Assembly: GCF_003369915.1 (NCBI RefSeq)
Contig: NW_022881603.1
Coordinates: forward strand, 39,416,624-39,480,623
Length of the DNA: 64,000 bases
Reading direction: 5' to 3'
Source: Drosophila miranda
Taxonomy: Eukaryota > Arthropoda > Insecta > Diptera > Drosophilidae
Shown: in pieces, positions 47,143 through 59,475 of the stretch
How the letters are laid out: every line of letters starts with the position of its first letter
Numbering within the stretch: position 1 is the first letter of the stretch
Made by a program: the position numbers and the translations under genes
Notes under the pieces: model-generated
What the model saw: the letters and a program-made list of their open reading frames with translations, nothing else
Databases searched by the model: none
Told to the model about the DNA's origin: nothing

Positions 47143-48234
47143 AACGAGGGGGAACGTTGTGAGTTGCTGCGGACACCGCAACTCTACAGTTATACCCGAT
47201 ACTTAGTCAGTATGGATCTCCTCCGGCAGACGCCGCTAATATTAAACGACACGACAAAGAGTGCGTGCGAGAGAGACATAAAATCAGTGCACTAGTGCAA
47301 ATTGATTTGTTCCTTTTGGGTATAAAAATGATCCGATCTGATCCAGATTCAGCAGTCTGATAGATATGTTCATTATCTATGATTCTGCGTTTTTAGTTTT
47401 CTCGAATCTGCAATATTGTGGATGCAACAGATTTTCGTCCTTTGTGATGGCGGAAGGGGGTGGGGCGAAATTCTGAGATAAACGTTTTATAGTGAGATCT
47501 AACAGAAGTGCGGATACCAAATTTGGTTACTCTAGCCTTAATAGTCTCTGAGATTTGTGGATGCCCCAGATTTTCGTCCTTTGCGGGGGCGGAAGGGGGT
47601 GTGGCGAAATTTGGACAGGAAACGGTCAAGGTCCGATATCACAGGAGTGTGGATACCAAATTTGGTTGCTCTGGCTCTTACAGGTTCTGAGATCATTGAA
47701 CTCATATTTTGCAATTGGCAAAGCCGACCATGAAACCTGTGTGTTAGAGAGAGACAGAGCGAGAAAGAATGAAATTGTTTTCTTGATTCTGGCTATAATA
47801 ATTATACGATCTGGTTGAGATTTTACACTCTAGAACATATAGTCATCCTCTACGATTCTGCGTTTTTGGTTTTATCGTATCTTTAAAAATGTGGATGCCA
47901 CAGATTTTCGTCCTTTGTGGGAGCGGAAGTGGGCGGGCCGAAGTTTTGAAATATTCTTGTAGCAGTGACATATCACAGAAGTCTGGATCCAAAACATCGT
48001 TGCTCTAGCTCTTATAGTCTTTGAGCACTAGGCGCTGAAGGGGACGGACAGACGGACGGACGGACAGACGGACGGACGGACAGACAGACATGGCTCAATC
48101 GACTCGGCTATTGATGCTGATCAAGAATATATATACTTTATGGGGTCGGAAACGATTCCTTCTGGACGTTACACACATCCACTTTTACCACAAATCTAAT
48201 ATACCCCAATACTCATTTTGAGTATCGGGTATAA
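47143..48234 (-). mobile_element. Helentron/DINE-1-like unit, near full length
   Basis: From AACGAGGGGGAACGTTGTGA (47143) through the hairpin GAGTTGC-tgcggacacc-GCAACTC, GTTATACCCGATACTTAGTC, repeated 'ccaaatttggt' blocks with G-rich 'gcggaaggggg' stretches, a GA-rich patch (47745-47768), a GGAC/AGAC tetranucleotide tract (48044-48088), to ATTTTGAGTATCGGGTATAA. The roughly 1.09-kb length and structure recall the ISY/ISX elements of D. miranda and the DINE-1 family. It codes for no protein. Confidence 0.88.
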
Positions 48235-49697
48235 TTAACATTACTCTGGCGGTTAAGAGGTCAGTTTCGCATTGCTCCACTTCCGCCGGGGACCAGAGTA
48301 GAGAGCAACAGATGCCGACGCGTCGGTTCTGCCGGTGCCAAAGAGCAGCCGATCTTAATTAAGGCAATTGACAAAAGTTCAACAAATTGAGCCAAAAGAG
48401 TTCGGTGTCATAATCGAGAAGAGTTCATTGGCCAAGTGGATACAAGAGTATTAGCTCACCCTCACGCCTGCGGCGCATACTCCCTCTCTAATTGCGGCTG
48501 TCGGGGTTGCCCCCCACCTCTCCCTACTTACCCAGAGGTGGATGCAGTTGTGGACCCAAAGCCGGAGTCAGAGCCAGAGCCAGAACCAGAGCCAGACCAT
48601 GCCAGTGCCAGACCCGTGTGTGTGGGCCGTAGGTCGGCGTTTGTTGACGTCTGCTGATGTCTGTAAGCCCTGTCTGCCGGGCGTCCCGCCGCCAGCCAGA
48701 CAGCAACTCGCCGATCGAGTGTTCTCTAATTGCATTTCTCTCAGTGCACTCAGTGCCGCAGACGCTTTCCATGTGGGCGTTGCGGAAGGTCGTAAAATCT
48801 GAGTATTGTGCACGCACGTCCCAAAAGGTTTTTCTCAATGAAGCTTAGCGTTTGGCTTTCGATCTCTGCATACTCTACCCCCAAAAAGCGTGCATTAGAT
48901 ATCCTCTGGCATTGGCCAGATGGCTAGCCATATCTGTAGAGTACGTGTAGCTATACTTCGAGTGCAACTTAATATTTTCTACGCAAATCATCTTTCGAAA
49001 GGGTATTTGAGATCTGCTTTCTGCTTGGTACATCTCACATTTCTCGTTCTTTAAAGCCGCTGTGGGGACTCTGGCTTTAATGAACGTTTTTGCGGCATGG
49101 CCTGTGACTCGGCAACCCGCTCACAATTCTATTTGGCAGCAAATTTATAACTTCCCTGCACAAAATGCCATTTGCTTAGACGATTTACGCCTACCCCTGG
49201 AGGCTGCGGGGGCACTTAAGTCGCCTAGAATCTTCGGGGCACGTGTGAGTGGCACGCTCGTATCTCCATGGATAGCTCGTGACTCATGCCCTGCGATCAT
49301 TCCATTTCACCGAGCAGTGCAGGCACGCATGCGCCGTGACAACGACTTTAACAGAATCTTTCGGGCTCCAGCAGCCTCTCTCCCCCTCTCCCTCCATCTC
49401 TTTTTCTCTATCTTTGCCTCTCCTTTATACTGACACACTTTCGCTTTCGCTGGCAGCCCTGCCGCTGCCGCTGTCACTGCCACTGCCACTGCACTCGCCG
49501 CTGACATAATGTCCGCTCCGTGTCTGTTCCCGATTCGCTAAACGATTATTTATCGGCTCGATTACAATGCCCTGCTGTTGTTCATTCAATCGTTCCCACC
49601 CGATCGATCTTCGGTTAGTTCTTCTTCTGCTCGATGCCGCCGCCGCCTGACCTCTGCCCGAGTGAAACTTAAGCTCTATTTCTCTGATTAATTATCA
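48235..49697. other. Unique sequence with simple repeats
   Basis: No gene found. Hexamer-like gagccagagccaga at 48563-48598, a pyrimidine tract at 49375-49430 and a (gccact/gccgct) run at 49455-49500. Short frames there are low-complexity and not convincing. Confidence 0.4.
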
Positions 49698-49846
49698 GAG
49701 ACTATTCTCAGAGACTATTAAGGCTAGAGTAACCAAATTTGGTATCCGCACTTCTGTTAGATCTCCTATAAAACGTATATCTCAGAATTTCGGGTATAAC
49801 TGTAGAGTTGCGGTGTCCGCAGCAACTCAGAACGTTCCCCCTCGTT
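49698..49846 (+). mobile_element. Deleted Helentron remnant
   Basis: 'cagagactattaaggctaga' block joined directly to GGGTATAACTGTAGAGTTGC and the terminal CCCCCTCGTT, so most of the 3' half of a unit is missing. Confidence 0.8.
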
Positions 49847-50507
49847 ATACCCGATACTCAAAATGAGTATTGGGGTATATTAGATTTGTGGTAAAAGTGG
49901 ATGTGTGTAACGTCCAGAAGGAATCGTTTCCGACCCCATAAAGTATATATATTCTGGATCAGCATCAATAGCCGAGTCGATTGAGCCCTGTCTGACTGTC
50001 CGTCTGTCCGTCCGTCCGTCTGTCCGTCCCCTTCAGCGCCTAGTGCTCAAAGACTATAAGAGCTAGAGCAACGATGTTTTGGATCCAGACTTCTGTGATA
50101 TGTCACTGCTACAAAAATATTTCAAAACTTCGCCCCGCCCACTTCCGCCCCCCCAAAGGATGAATATCTGTGGCATCCACAATTTTAAAGATATGAAAAA
50201 ACCAAAAACGTAGAATTGTAGAGAATGACCATATCTTTAAGACTGCAGAATCTGAATTGGATCGTATTTTTATTATAGCCAGCATCAAGAAAACAATTTA
50301 ATTTTTTCTCGCCCTGTCTCTCTCTAACACACACGTAGCATAGGCGGCTTTGCTTAGAGTAAAACATTAGCACACCCGCAAAGGACGAAAATCTGGGGAT
50401 ATTCAAAAATCTCAGAGACTATTAAGGCTAGAGTAACCAAATTTGTTATCCGCACTCCTGTTAGATCTTACTATAAAATTTGTATCTCAAAATTTCGCCC
50501 CACCCCC
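49847..50507 (+). mobile_element. Helentron unit, 3' truncated at the palindrome edge
   Basis: Starts TTATACCCGATACTCAAAAT, has the GTCT/GTCC tract at about 49990-50030, and runs to 'ttcgccccacccccT', where long-LTR sequence begins at 50508. An internal deletion is visible after 'taaaacattagcac'. Confidence 0.85.
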
Positions 50508-51295
50508 TGCAGGTGGCTTTAGCACTGCAGCATCCCTGATTTGCTCCTGCTTCTTCTTCACGCGCCTTGGCGCGCGCTGCTGTTTAACCCTGTCTAGGGT
50601 GCTCCTCGCAGGCGAAGGGTCCCAAGCGGGAAGGCGTTTGCTTATTCCAGCCCCCGGCTGACTGCGCTCTGCGGCTTACTTAGCCGGCGACTGGACGATG
50701 GGGTGCGTTTAAATAGCGTGGGTCGCTGCCCCACGCAATAAGCGAAAGACCGTCCGGTCTTTGAAGCTGTTGCGTCTTTCCTCCGAGCGGGATCTGTCGC
50801 GAGACTCCCGTGCCCCGTCACTCCACTTGTACGAGCAAGGGAATCAGCGGGTGCGTGAGCTGCAGAAAATCAGATGAAAACCTGTTCTGTGGATTTTTCC
50901 AATCGCACTCACCCAAAATATCGCGATCAACCGAAAGGTATGTCTTTTCCGTACCGTGTCGAATTGTTTCACAATGGAATTTTCCTATGATGGCACTTCT
51001 TACAAAAGATTCGTTTGCGCGCACACCCGTTCTCGACGAGATCTTTAACCGGAAAAGGAATTTGACATGGCCTGTCAGATGTACAAAGCATCTCTGCGCG
51101 TTAACAGGTCAAAGTAACCCTGCGCCTGTTAACAGGTCAAAGTAACCCTGTGCCTGTCAAAGGGTGGCAGCATGTATCCCTGGCCCCGAGATCGATATCA
51201 TGGTCTTGACTTTCAATTATTCTTTCAAATCTTAGCCGATTAATCCTTCCCGCCAAACCTATCGACTTCTTCTACGTCGCTTCAGGCCCGCTACA
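50508..51295 (-). mobile_element. Long-LTR element fragment, in left palindrome arm
   Basis: Reverse complement of 56453-57236. It ends CCCGCTACA at 51295 followed by ACCG, the 4-bp target duplication of this element, and is truncated at 50508. A tandem 'acaggtcaaagtaaccctg' duplication at 51103-51150 is present as in the other arm. Confidence 0.85.
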
Positions 51296-51810
51296 ACCGA
51301 GACGAGTTTGTTTCAAAATTTCGCCACACCCCCTTCTGCCACCGCAAAGGACGAAAATCTGGGGATATTCAAAAATCTCAGAGACTATTAAGGTTAGAGT
51401 AACCAAATTTGGTATCCGCACTCCTGTAAGATCTTACTATAAAACGTGTATCTCAAAATTTCGCCCCACCTCCTTCCGCCCACACAAAAGACGAAAATCT
51501 GTTGCATCCACAATATTGCACATTCGAGAAAACTAAAAACGCAGAATCATAGATAATTACCATATCTATCAGATTGCTGAATCTGGATCAGATCAGATCA
51601 TTTTTATAGCCAATAGGAACAAATCAATTTGCAGTGGCTACGCAGCGCCCGACGTCACGCTCAGACTGATTTTCTGTCTCTCTCGCACGCACTCTTTGTC
51701 GTGTCGTTTAATATTAGCGGCGTCTGCCGGAGCAGAGCCATACTGACTTAGTATCGGGTATAACCGTAGAGCTGCGGTGTCCGCAGCAACTCACAACGTT
51801 CCCCCTCGTT
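51296..51810 (+). mobile_element. Helentron 3' part
   Basis: From CCGAGACGAGTTTGTTTCAA to CCCCCTCGTT, the 3' half of a unit interrupted by the LTR element. Confidence 0.85.
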
Positions 51811-51984
51811 TTTTTTCAATTCTAGCCATTAAGCACTTTCGCTGTTCCGGCCTCGAAAACGCCACCGTCGCGAAAAATTTTTATTTTTCAATTACAATAG
51901 ATATTCATATTTCGTTATCTATTAAAATACAGCCTGTCCAGCTCGTATTTTCCAAATTATTAATTGAAACTTCCGTTTCATTTA
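51811..51984. repeat. Inter-unit spacer, mirrored at 55764-55937
   Basis: 174 bp not part of the Helentron consensus (ttctagccattaagcacttt ... gaaacttccgtttcattta). Its only other occurrence in the window is the mirror copy in the right arm; perhaps the flanking DNA of the original insertion. Confidence 0.7.
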
Positions 51985-53010
51985 TTATACCCGATACTCA
52001 AAAAGAGTATTGGGGTCAGCATCAATAGCTGAGTCGATTGAGCCCTGTCTGTCTGTCCGTCTGTCCGTCCGTCCGTCCGTCCGTCCGTCCCCTTCAGCGC
52101 CTAGTGCTCAAAGACTATAAGAGCTAGAGCAACGATGTTTTGGATCCATACATCTGTGATATGTCACTGCTACAAAAATATTTCAAAACTTTGCCCCGCC
52201 CACTTCCGCCCCCACAAAGAACGAAAATCTGTGGCATCCACATTTTTAAAGATACGATAAAACCAAAAATGCAGAATCGTAGAAGATGACTATATGTTTT
52301 AGAATGTAAGATCTCAACCAGATCGTATAATTATTATAGCCAGAATCAAGAAAACAATTTCATTATTTCTCGCTCTGTCTCTCTCTAACACACAGGTTTC
52401 ATGGTCGGCTTTGCCAATTGCAAAATATGAGTTCAATGATCTCAGAACCTATAAGAGCCAGAGCAACCAAATTTGGTATCCACACTCCTGTGATATCGGA
52501 CCTTGACCGTTTCCTGTCCAAATTTCGCCACACCCCCTTCCGCCCCCGCAAAGGACGAAAATCTGGGGCATCCACAAATCTCAGAGACTATTAAGGCTAG
52601 AGTAACCAAATTTGGTATCCGCACTTCTGTTAGATCTCACTATAAAACGTATATCTCAGAATTTCGCCCCACCCCCTTCCGCCCCCACAAAGGACGAAAA
52701 TCTGTTGCATCCACAATATTGCACATTCGAGAAAACTAAAAACGCAGAATCATAGATAACGACCATATCTATCAGATTGCTGAATCTGGACCAGATCAGA
52801 TAATTTTTATAGCCAAACGGAACAAATCAATTTGCACTGGCTACGCAGCGCCCGACGTCACGCTCAGACTGATTTTCTGTCTCTCTCGCACGCACTCTTT
52901 GTCGTGTCGTTTAATATTAGCGGCGTCAGCCGGAGCAGAGCATACTGACTAAGTATCGGGTATAACTGTAGAGTTGCGGTGTCCGCAGCAACTCACAACG
53001 TTCCCCCTCG
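51985..53010 (+). mobile_element. Helentron unit with 5' deletion
   Basis: TTATACCCGATACTCAAAAA then a jump from 'gagtattggggt' to 'cagcatcaatagc', about 100 bp missing compared with other units; otherwise complete to CCCCCTCG. Confidence 0.85.
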
Positions 53011-53325
53011 TTATACCCGATACTCAAAATGAGTATTGGGGTATATTAGATTTGTGGTAAAAGTGGATGTGTGTAACGTCCAGAAGGAATCCGTTTCTGG
53101 ATCAGCATCAATAGCCGAGTCGTTGAGCCTTGTCTGTCTGTATGTCTGTCCGTCTGTCCGTCTGTCCGTCCGTCCGTCTGTCCGTCCCCTTCAGCGCCTA
53201 GTGCTCAAAGACTATAAGAGCTAGAGCAACGATGTTTTGGATCCAGACTGCTGTGATATGTCACTGCTACAAAAATATTTCAAAACTTCGCCCCGCCCAC
53301 TTCCGCCCCCACAAAGGATGAATAT
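53011..53325 (+). mobile_element. Helentron unit, 3' truncated by R1-like fragment
   Basis: Full 5' start and tetranucleotide tract; broken after 'aaaggatgaatat' at 53325. Confidence 0.85.
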
Positions 53326-53648
53326 ACGTGTGGCAGGTTCGCAGCGCAGCGGCTAGAAGAAGCGCTGGGTGGAGCCGTAGTCAAGCAGAGCTTGGTGCCG
53401 CGCATGCTCCTGTCCCCGGAAAACTGGGAGGCGACGAGCTACTTCGCGGCGACCATTATGAAGGAACTGCGCGCTGTTGAGCACCAGACAAGAGAGTTAG
53501 TCTAAACGAAGCCTGCACATGTGTGAAGCATTGCTTCACGGCCGTACCACACATGTTGGGCTTGTATAGCCTAACCTTTAATATAGTTTGCTTTAAGTAT
53601 AAAATAAGTTGTAAATACGAGCAATTAAATATATTAAAAAAAAAAAAA
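53326..53648 (+). mobile_element. R1-like non-LTR retrotransposon 3' end
   Basis: The frame from about 53359 ends VVKQSLVPRMLLSPENWEAT ... ATIMKELRAVEHQTRELV with a TAA near 53504, the C-terminal style of R1/Waldo-type reverse transcriptases. A 3' UTR and a run of A (53636-53648) follow. Heavily 5' truncated; identity from a short match only. Confidence 0.65.
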
Positions 53649-54629
53649 CGAGGGGGAACGTTGTGAGTTGCTGCGGAGACCGCAACTCTACATTTATACC
53701 CGATACTGCAAATTGATTTCTTGCTTTTGGCTACAAAAATGATCCGATCTGATCCAGATTCAGCAATCTGATAGATATAGTCATTATCTATGATTCTGCG
53801 TTTTTAGTTTTCTCGAATGTGCAATATTGTGGATGCAACAGATTTTCGTTCTTTGTGGGGGCGGAAGGGGGTGGGGCGAAATTCTGAGATATACGTTTTA
53901 TAGTGAGATTTAACAGAAGTGCGGATACCAAATTTGGTTACTCTAGCCTTAATAGTCTCTGAGATTTGTGGATGCCCCAGATTTTCGTCCTTTGCGGGGG
54001 CGGAAGGGGGTGTGGCGAAATTTGGACACGAAACGGTCAAGGTCAGATATCACAGGATTGTGGATACCAAATTTGGTTGCTCTGGCTCTTATAGGTTCTG
54101 AGATCCTTGAACTCATATTTTGCAATTGGCAAAGCCGACCATGAAACCTGTGTGTTAGAGAGAGACAGAGCGAGAAAGAATGAAATTGTTTTCTTGATTC
54201 TGGCTATAATAATTATACGATCTGGTTGAGATTTTACACTCTAGAACATATAGTCATCTTCTACGATTCTGCATTTTTGGTTTTATCGTATCTTTAAAAA
54301 TGTGGATGCCACAGATTTTCGTCCTTTGTGGGGGCGGAAGTGGGCGGGGAAAAGTTTTGAAATATTTTTGTAGCAGTGACATATAACAGATGTATGGATC
54401 CAAAACATCGTTGCTCTAGCTCTTATAGTCTTTGAGCACTAGGCGCTGAAGGGGACGGACGGACGGACAGACGGACAGACAGACAGGGCTCAATCGACTC
54501 GGCTATTGATGCTGATCAAGAATATATATACTTTATGGGGTCGGAAACGATTCCTTCTGGACGTTACACACATCCACTTTTACCACAAATCTAATATACC
54601 CCAATACTCATTTTGAGTATCGGGTATAA
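53649..54629 (-). mobile_element. Helentron unit in the palindrome centre
   Basis: Starts CGAGGGGGAACG against the poly-A of the R1-like fragment. A deletion joins 'ttatacccgatac' to 'tgcaaattgatttc'. It ends GAGTATCGGGTATAA. Confidence 0.85.
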
Positions 54630-54669
54630 AAACTTTGATTTCCCTCCTATAGGAAGGAACAGAGTATAA

Positions 54670-55763
54670 AACGAGGGGGAACGTTGTGAGTTGCTGCGGA
54701 CACCGCAACTCTACAGTTATCCCCGATACTTAGTCAGTATGGCTCTCCTCCGGCAGACGCCGCTAATATTAAACGACACGACAAAGAGTGCGTGCGAGAG
54801 AGACAGAAAATCAGTCTGAGCGTGACGTCGGGCGCTGCGTAGCCAGTGCGAATTGCCTTGTTCCTTTTGGGTATACAAATGATCCGATCTGATCCAGATT
54901 CAGCAGTCTGATAGATATGGTCATTATCTATGATTCTGCGTTTTTAGTTTTCTCGAATCTGCAATATTGTGGATGCAACAGATTTTCGTCCTTTGTGGGG
55001 GCGGAAGGGGTGGGGCGAAATTCTGAGATATACGTTTTATAGTGAGATCTAACAGAAATGCGGTTACCAAATTTGGTTACTCTAGCCCTAATAGTCTCTG
55101 AGATTTGTGGATGCCCCAGATTTTCGTCCCTTGCGGGGGCGGAAGGGGGTGTGGCGAAATTTGGACACGAAACGGTCAAGGTCCGATATCACAGGAGTGT
55201 GGATACCAAATTTGGTTGCTCCGGCTCTTATAGGTTCTGAGATCCTTGAACTCATATTTTGCAATTGGCAAAGCCGACCATGAAGAATGAAATTGTTTTC
55301 TTGATTCTGGCTATAATAATTATACGATCTGGTTGAGATTTTACACTCTAGAACATATAGTCATCCTCTACGATTCTGCGTTTTTGGTTTTATCGTATCT
55401 TTAAAAATGTGGATGCCACAGATTTTCGTCCTTTGTGGGGGCGGAAGTGGGCGAAGTTTTGAAATATTCTTGTAGCAGTGACATATCACAGAAGTCTGGA
55501 TCCAAAACATCGTTGCTCTAGCTCTTATAGTCTTTGAGCACTAGGCGCTGAAGGGGACGGACAGACGGACGGACGGACAGACGGACAGACGGACGGACGG
55601 ACAGACGGACAGACAGACATGGCTCAATCGACTCGGCTATTGATGCTGATCAAGAATATATATACTTTATGGGGTCGGAAACGATTCCTTCTGGACGTTA
55701 CACACATCCACTTTTACCACAAATCTAATATACCCCAATACTCATTTTGAGTATCGGGTATAA
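54670..55763 (-). mobile_element. Helentron unit, near full length
   Basis: All landmarks present; a short deletion removes the GA-rich patch after 'aagccgaccatgaa' (about 55283). Preceded by a 40-bp spacer aactttgatttccctcctat... also found at 60842 and 63381. Confidence 0.88.
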
Positions 55764-55937
55764 TAAATGAAACGGAAGTTTCAATTAATAATTTGGAAAA
55801 TACGAGCTGGACAGGCTGTATTTTAATAGATAACGAAATATGTATATCTATTGTAATTGAAAAATAAAAATTTTTCGCGACGGTGGCGTTTTCGAGGCCG
55901 GAACATCGAAAGTGCTTAATGGCTAGAATTGAAAAAA

Positions 55938-56452
55938 AACGAGGGGGAACGTTGTGAGTTGCTGCGGACACCGTAACTCTACGGTTATACCCGATACTAA
56001 GTCAGTATGGCTCTGCTCCGGCAGACGCCGCTAATATTAAACGACACGACAAAGAGTGCGTGCGAGAGAGACAGAAAATCAGTCTGAGCGTGACGTCGGG
56101 CGCTGCGTAGCCACTGCAAATTGAATTGTTCCTATTGGCTATAAAAATGATCTGATCTGATCCAGATTCAGCAATCTGATAGATATGGTAATTATCTATG
56201 ATTCTGCGTTTTTAGTTTTCTCGAATGTGCAATATTGTGGATGCAACAGATTTTCGTCTTTTGTGTGGGCGGAAGGAGGTGGGGCGAAATTTCGAGATAC
56301 ACGTTTTATAGTAAGATCTTACAGGAGTGCGGATACCAAATTTGGTTACTCTAGCCTTAATAGTCTCTGAGATTTTTGAATATCCCCAGATTTTCGTCCT
56401 TTGCGGGGGCAGAAGGGGGTGTGGCGAAATTTTGAAACAAACTCGTCTCGGT
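55938..56452 (-). mobile_element. Helentron unit, first part (interrupted)
   Basis: Runs from AACGAGGGGGAACG to 'actcgtctcggt', where the long-LTR element is inserted. The second part is 58875-59475. The unit at 59740-60841 shows the uninterrupted site 'ctcgtctcggtccgatat'. Confidence 0.9.
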
Positions 56453-58870
56453 TGTAGCGGGCCTGAAGCGACGTAGAAGAAGTCGATAGGTTTGGCGGGA
56501 AGGATTAATCGGCTAAGATTTGAAAGAATAATTGAAAGTCAAGACCATGATATCGATCTCGGGGCCAGGGATACATGCTGCCACCCTTTGACAGGCACAG
56601 GGTTACTTTGACCTGTTAACGCGCAGGGTTACTTTGACCTGTTAACGCGCAGAGATGCTTTGTACATCTGACAGGCCATGTCAAATTCCTTTTTCGGTTA
56701 AAGATCTCGTCGAGAACGGGTGTGCGCGCAAACGAATCTTTTGTAAGAAGTGCCATCATAGGAAAATTCCATTGTGAAACAACTCGACACGGTACGGAAA
56801 AGACATACCTTTCGGTTGATCGCGATATTTTGGGTGAGTGCGATTGGAAAAATCCACAGAACAGGTTTTCATCTGATTTTCTGCAGCTCACGCACCCGCT
56901 GATTCCCTTGCTCGTACAAGTGGAGTGACGGGGCACGGGAGTGTCGCGACAGATCCCGCTCGGAGGAAAGACGCCACAGCTTCAAAGACCGGACGGTCTT
57001 TCGCTTATTGCGTGGGGCAGCGACCCACGCTATTTAAACGCACCCCATCGTCCAGTCGCCGGCTAAGTAAGCCGCAGAGCGCAGTCAGCCGGGGGCTGGA
57101 ATAAGCAAACGCCTTCCCGCTTGGGACCCTTCGCCTGCGAGGAGCACCCTAGACAGGGTTAAACAGCAGCGCGCGCCAAGGCGCGTGAAGAAGAAGCAGG
57201 AGCAAATCAGGGATGCTGCAGTGCTAAAGCCACCTGCGGCCTTCGTTTTCTCGGTTGCCCGAGCGCAGACCATGCTGCAGCGATGAAGCCAACTGCGGCC
57301 ATCGTCTTCCTGGTTGCCCAATCGTCGGCCAAACAGAGGCAGAATTCTCCGCCTTCGGCTGTCCTCTTCGCCCCGACTCTGTCCAGGATTCCTCTTCCAG
57401 CAGCTTCAGGGAGCACAGTTCACCAAATCATAGGGTTCAGCGGATGCTAGTCTCGTCTATTACCATCCTAATGTTTAAAGTATAAAAATCTCACAAAATT
57501 TGTATATTCATGAAGAATAATTATCAGCTAACCTCATTAACGTTCAAGTTCCCCCTGGGAGTTCGGGAAATGTGTTCAGAATTTGCAGTTATAAGTATTG
57601 TTAAGACATCGCTAGTTTAATTCATTTTCGTTACACATTCGTTAAACTCATATCAGCTTAAGCAATCTTTATAAATATTCACAAGCTATTGTTGTCAGTT
57701 AAGTTCGGATTGAATTGTCAGGGAGAAAATTCCCCCAAAAGTTCTGTGGCTCCACATACAAGGAGTAGGTCGAAGTTGGGAATTCTGAGTTGTAGCAAGA
57801 GATAGAGTCTTCGTACTGTAAACCACCTTTCCGAATTAACGCTTGTTTTCAGCCTACGCCGGAAGATCGATCTTTCGTCGTTGGAAATTGAACAGTGAGT
57901 GAGTAAGCATACCTTCCAAAAGTTGAAATGTACGTAGTTTTGAAAACCAACTGATCCTTGCCCAACCTCGCGAATTTGAAACCTCTGACCCCTGCCTATT
58001 GAGGCTTTGCCTTGAGCGATCTGATCGTTGGCTAATTAGAGATGCCATCTGCATCCAGTCATCGACTGAACTCCGCATAGGAGATCACGTTTTGTCAGCC
58101 AGACCGCCTCTTTGATTTTCGACTCATTCCGAAGTTAAAAGATTTAATGATTTTTCCACATTTTTGCGAAAAGCGAAAGTAACGAACTTAAAGTATTCAA
58201 TGATTTTCCCATGTTATGCGAAAAGCGAAATTTATGAATTTAATTAGAATTTAACTCGAATTACAGTCTTATTATATATATACTCATTACATTATCAAAT
58301 ATCCTTATATACCCAACCATTACGAATCACCTATTTTTAGTAGTTATTAAGATCATTTACTATGTTGCCATATCGGATTTAATTTTTGTTTTAAGGAAAT
58401 AATGTTGAAGTTTAGATAAAAGAACAAAATGGACTCAATGCTAGCTCGCGCGTTTTCGTAAAAGGTCAAAAGGGGTCATCGAAGAACGGCTATTCCGTGA
58501 GGATGACCAAAGGCAGGGTGGGTTCAGACTCCGCATAACATCTGCGGACAATACACCGATCTCTCCGTTTTCCTTGGTTCTCACTTCCCTTTCCTCTTTA
58601 CCCTTCTTTCCTTTCGCTTCCCTATCTCTTCCTGTTCTCTATCCTCTTTAGCTTCGTATCTTCTTCTCGTCAAATCTACCGTTCTAGCACAAGTCGCAGC
58701 ACGCTAAATTCTGGCAATATTATTAGTAATTGAAGCCTCGAGTCTGGGTTGATCTGAGGGAGCAACAACTCCACCCCAAAGCCGACGAGCTAGAGCCGGA
58801 TAATTATTAGCGTGCCCAGCTCTCTCAAATCGTAACGCCCGTTTTCGAACAGGACTCGTTGCACGTTACA
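56453..58870. mobile_element. 2.4-kb LTR-like insertion (solo long LTR?)
   Basis: Begins TGTAGCGGGCC and ends CACGTTACA (TG...CA, imperfect TGTAGCG/CGTTACA inverted ends), with CGGT on both sides (56449-56452 and 58871-58874) and once in the empty site of a sister unit. No gag or pol frame is found. This fits a solo LTR of unusual length, as in long-LTR Ty3/gypsy elements such as Ulysses, but could be another non-coding element with a 4-bp duplication. It has a tandem 'gttactttgacctgttaacg' duplication near 56600-56645 and a diverged tandem 'ctgcggcc.tcgt.ttc' near 57233 and 57293. Confidence 0.75.
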
Positions 58871-58874
58871 CGGT

Positions 58875-59475
58875 CCGATATATTAGGAGTGTGGATACCA
58901 AATTTGGTTGCTCTAGCTTTTGTAGTCTCTGAGATCTAGGCGCTAATGTTTTACTCTAAGCAAAGCCGCCTATGCTATGTGTGTATTAGAGAGAGACAGG
59001 GCGAGAAAAAATGAAATTGTTTTCTTGATGCTGGCTATAATAATAATACGATCCCATTCAGATTCCGCAGTCTTAAAGATATCGTCATTCTCTGCAATTC
59101 TACGTTTTTGGTTTTCTCATATCTTTAAAATTGTGGATGCCACAGATTTTCGTCCTTTGTGGGGGCGGAAGTGGGCGGGGCGAAGTTTTGAAATATTTTT
59201 GTAGCAGTGACATATCACAGAAGTCTGGATCCAAAACATCGTTGCTCTAGCTCTTATAGTCTTTGAGCACTAGGCGCTAATAGGGACGGACAGACGGACA
59301 GACGGACGGACGGGCAGACGGACAGTCAGACATGGCTCAATCGACTTGGCTATTGATGCTGATCAAGAATATATATACTTTATGGGGTCGGAAACGATTC
59401 CTTCTGGACGTTACACACATCCACTTTTACCACAAATCTAATATACCCCAATACTCATTTTGAGCATCGGGTATA
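58875..59475 (-). mobile_element. Helentron unit, second part after the LTR insertion
   Basis: Resumes at 'ccgatatattaggagtgtgg' and continues to GAGCATCGGGTATAA. Together with 55938-56452 it forms one unit. Confidence 0.88.

Larger units (their letters stand above)
50508..53010 (+). repeat. Left arm of a large palindrome
   Basis: Order: long-LTR fragment (50508-51295), Helentron part (51296-51810), 174-bp spacer (51811-51984), Helentron (51985-53010). The same order in reverse complement forms the right arm (54670-57236). Arms share the LTR insertion point in the Helentron (after CGGT), so one arm was copied from the other, not inserted independently. Confidence 0.9.
54670..57236 (-). repeat. 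Right arm of the large palindrome
   Basis: Reverse complement of 50508-53010. The inner unit has the 5' part that is deleted in the left arm, so the arms differ by about 60-100 bp plus scattered substitutions. Confidence 0.9.
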
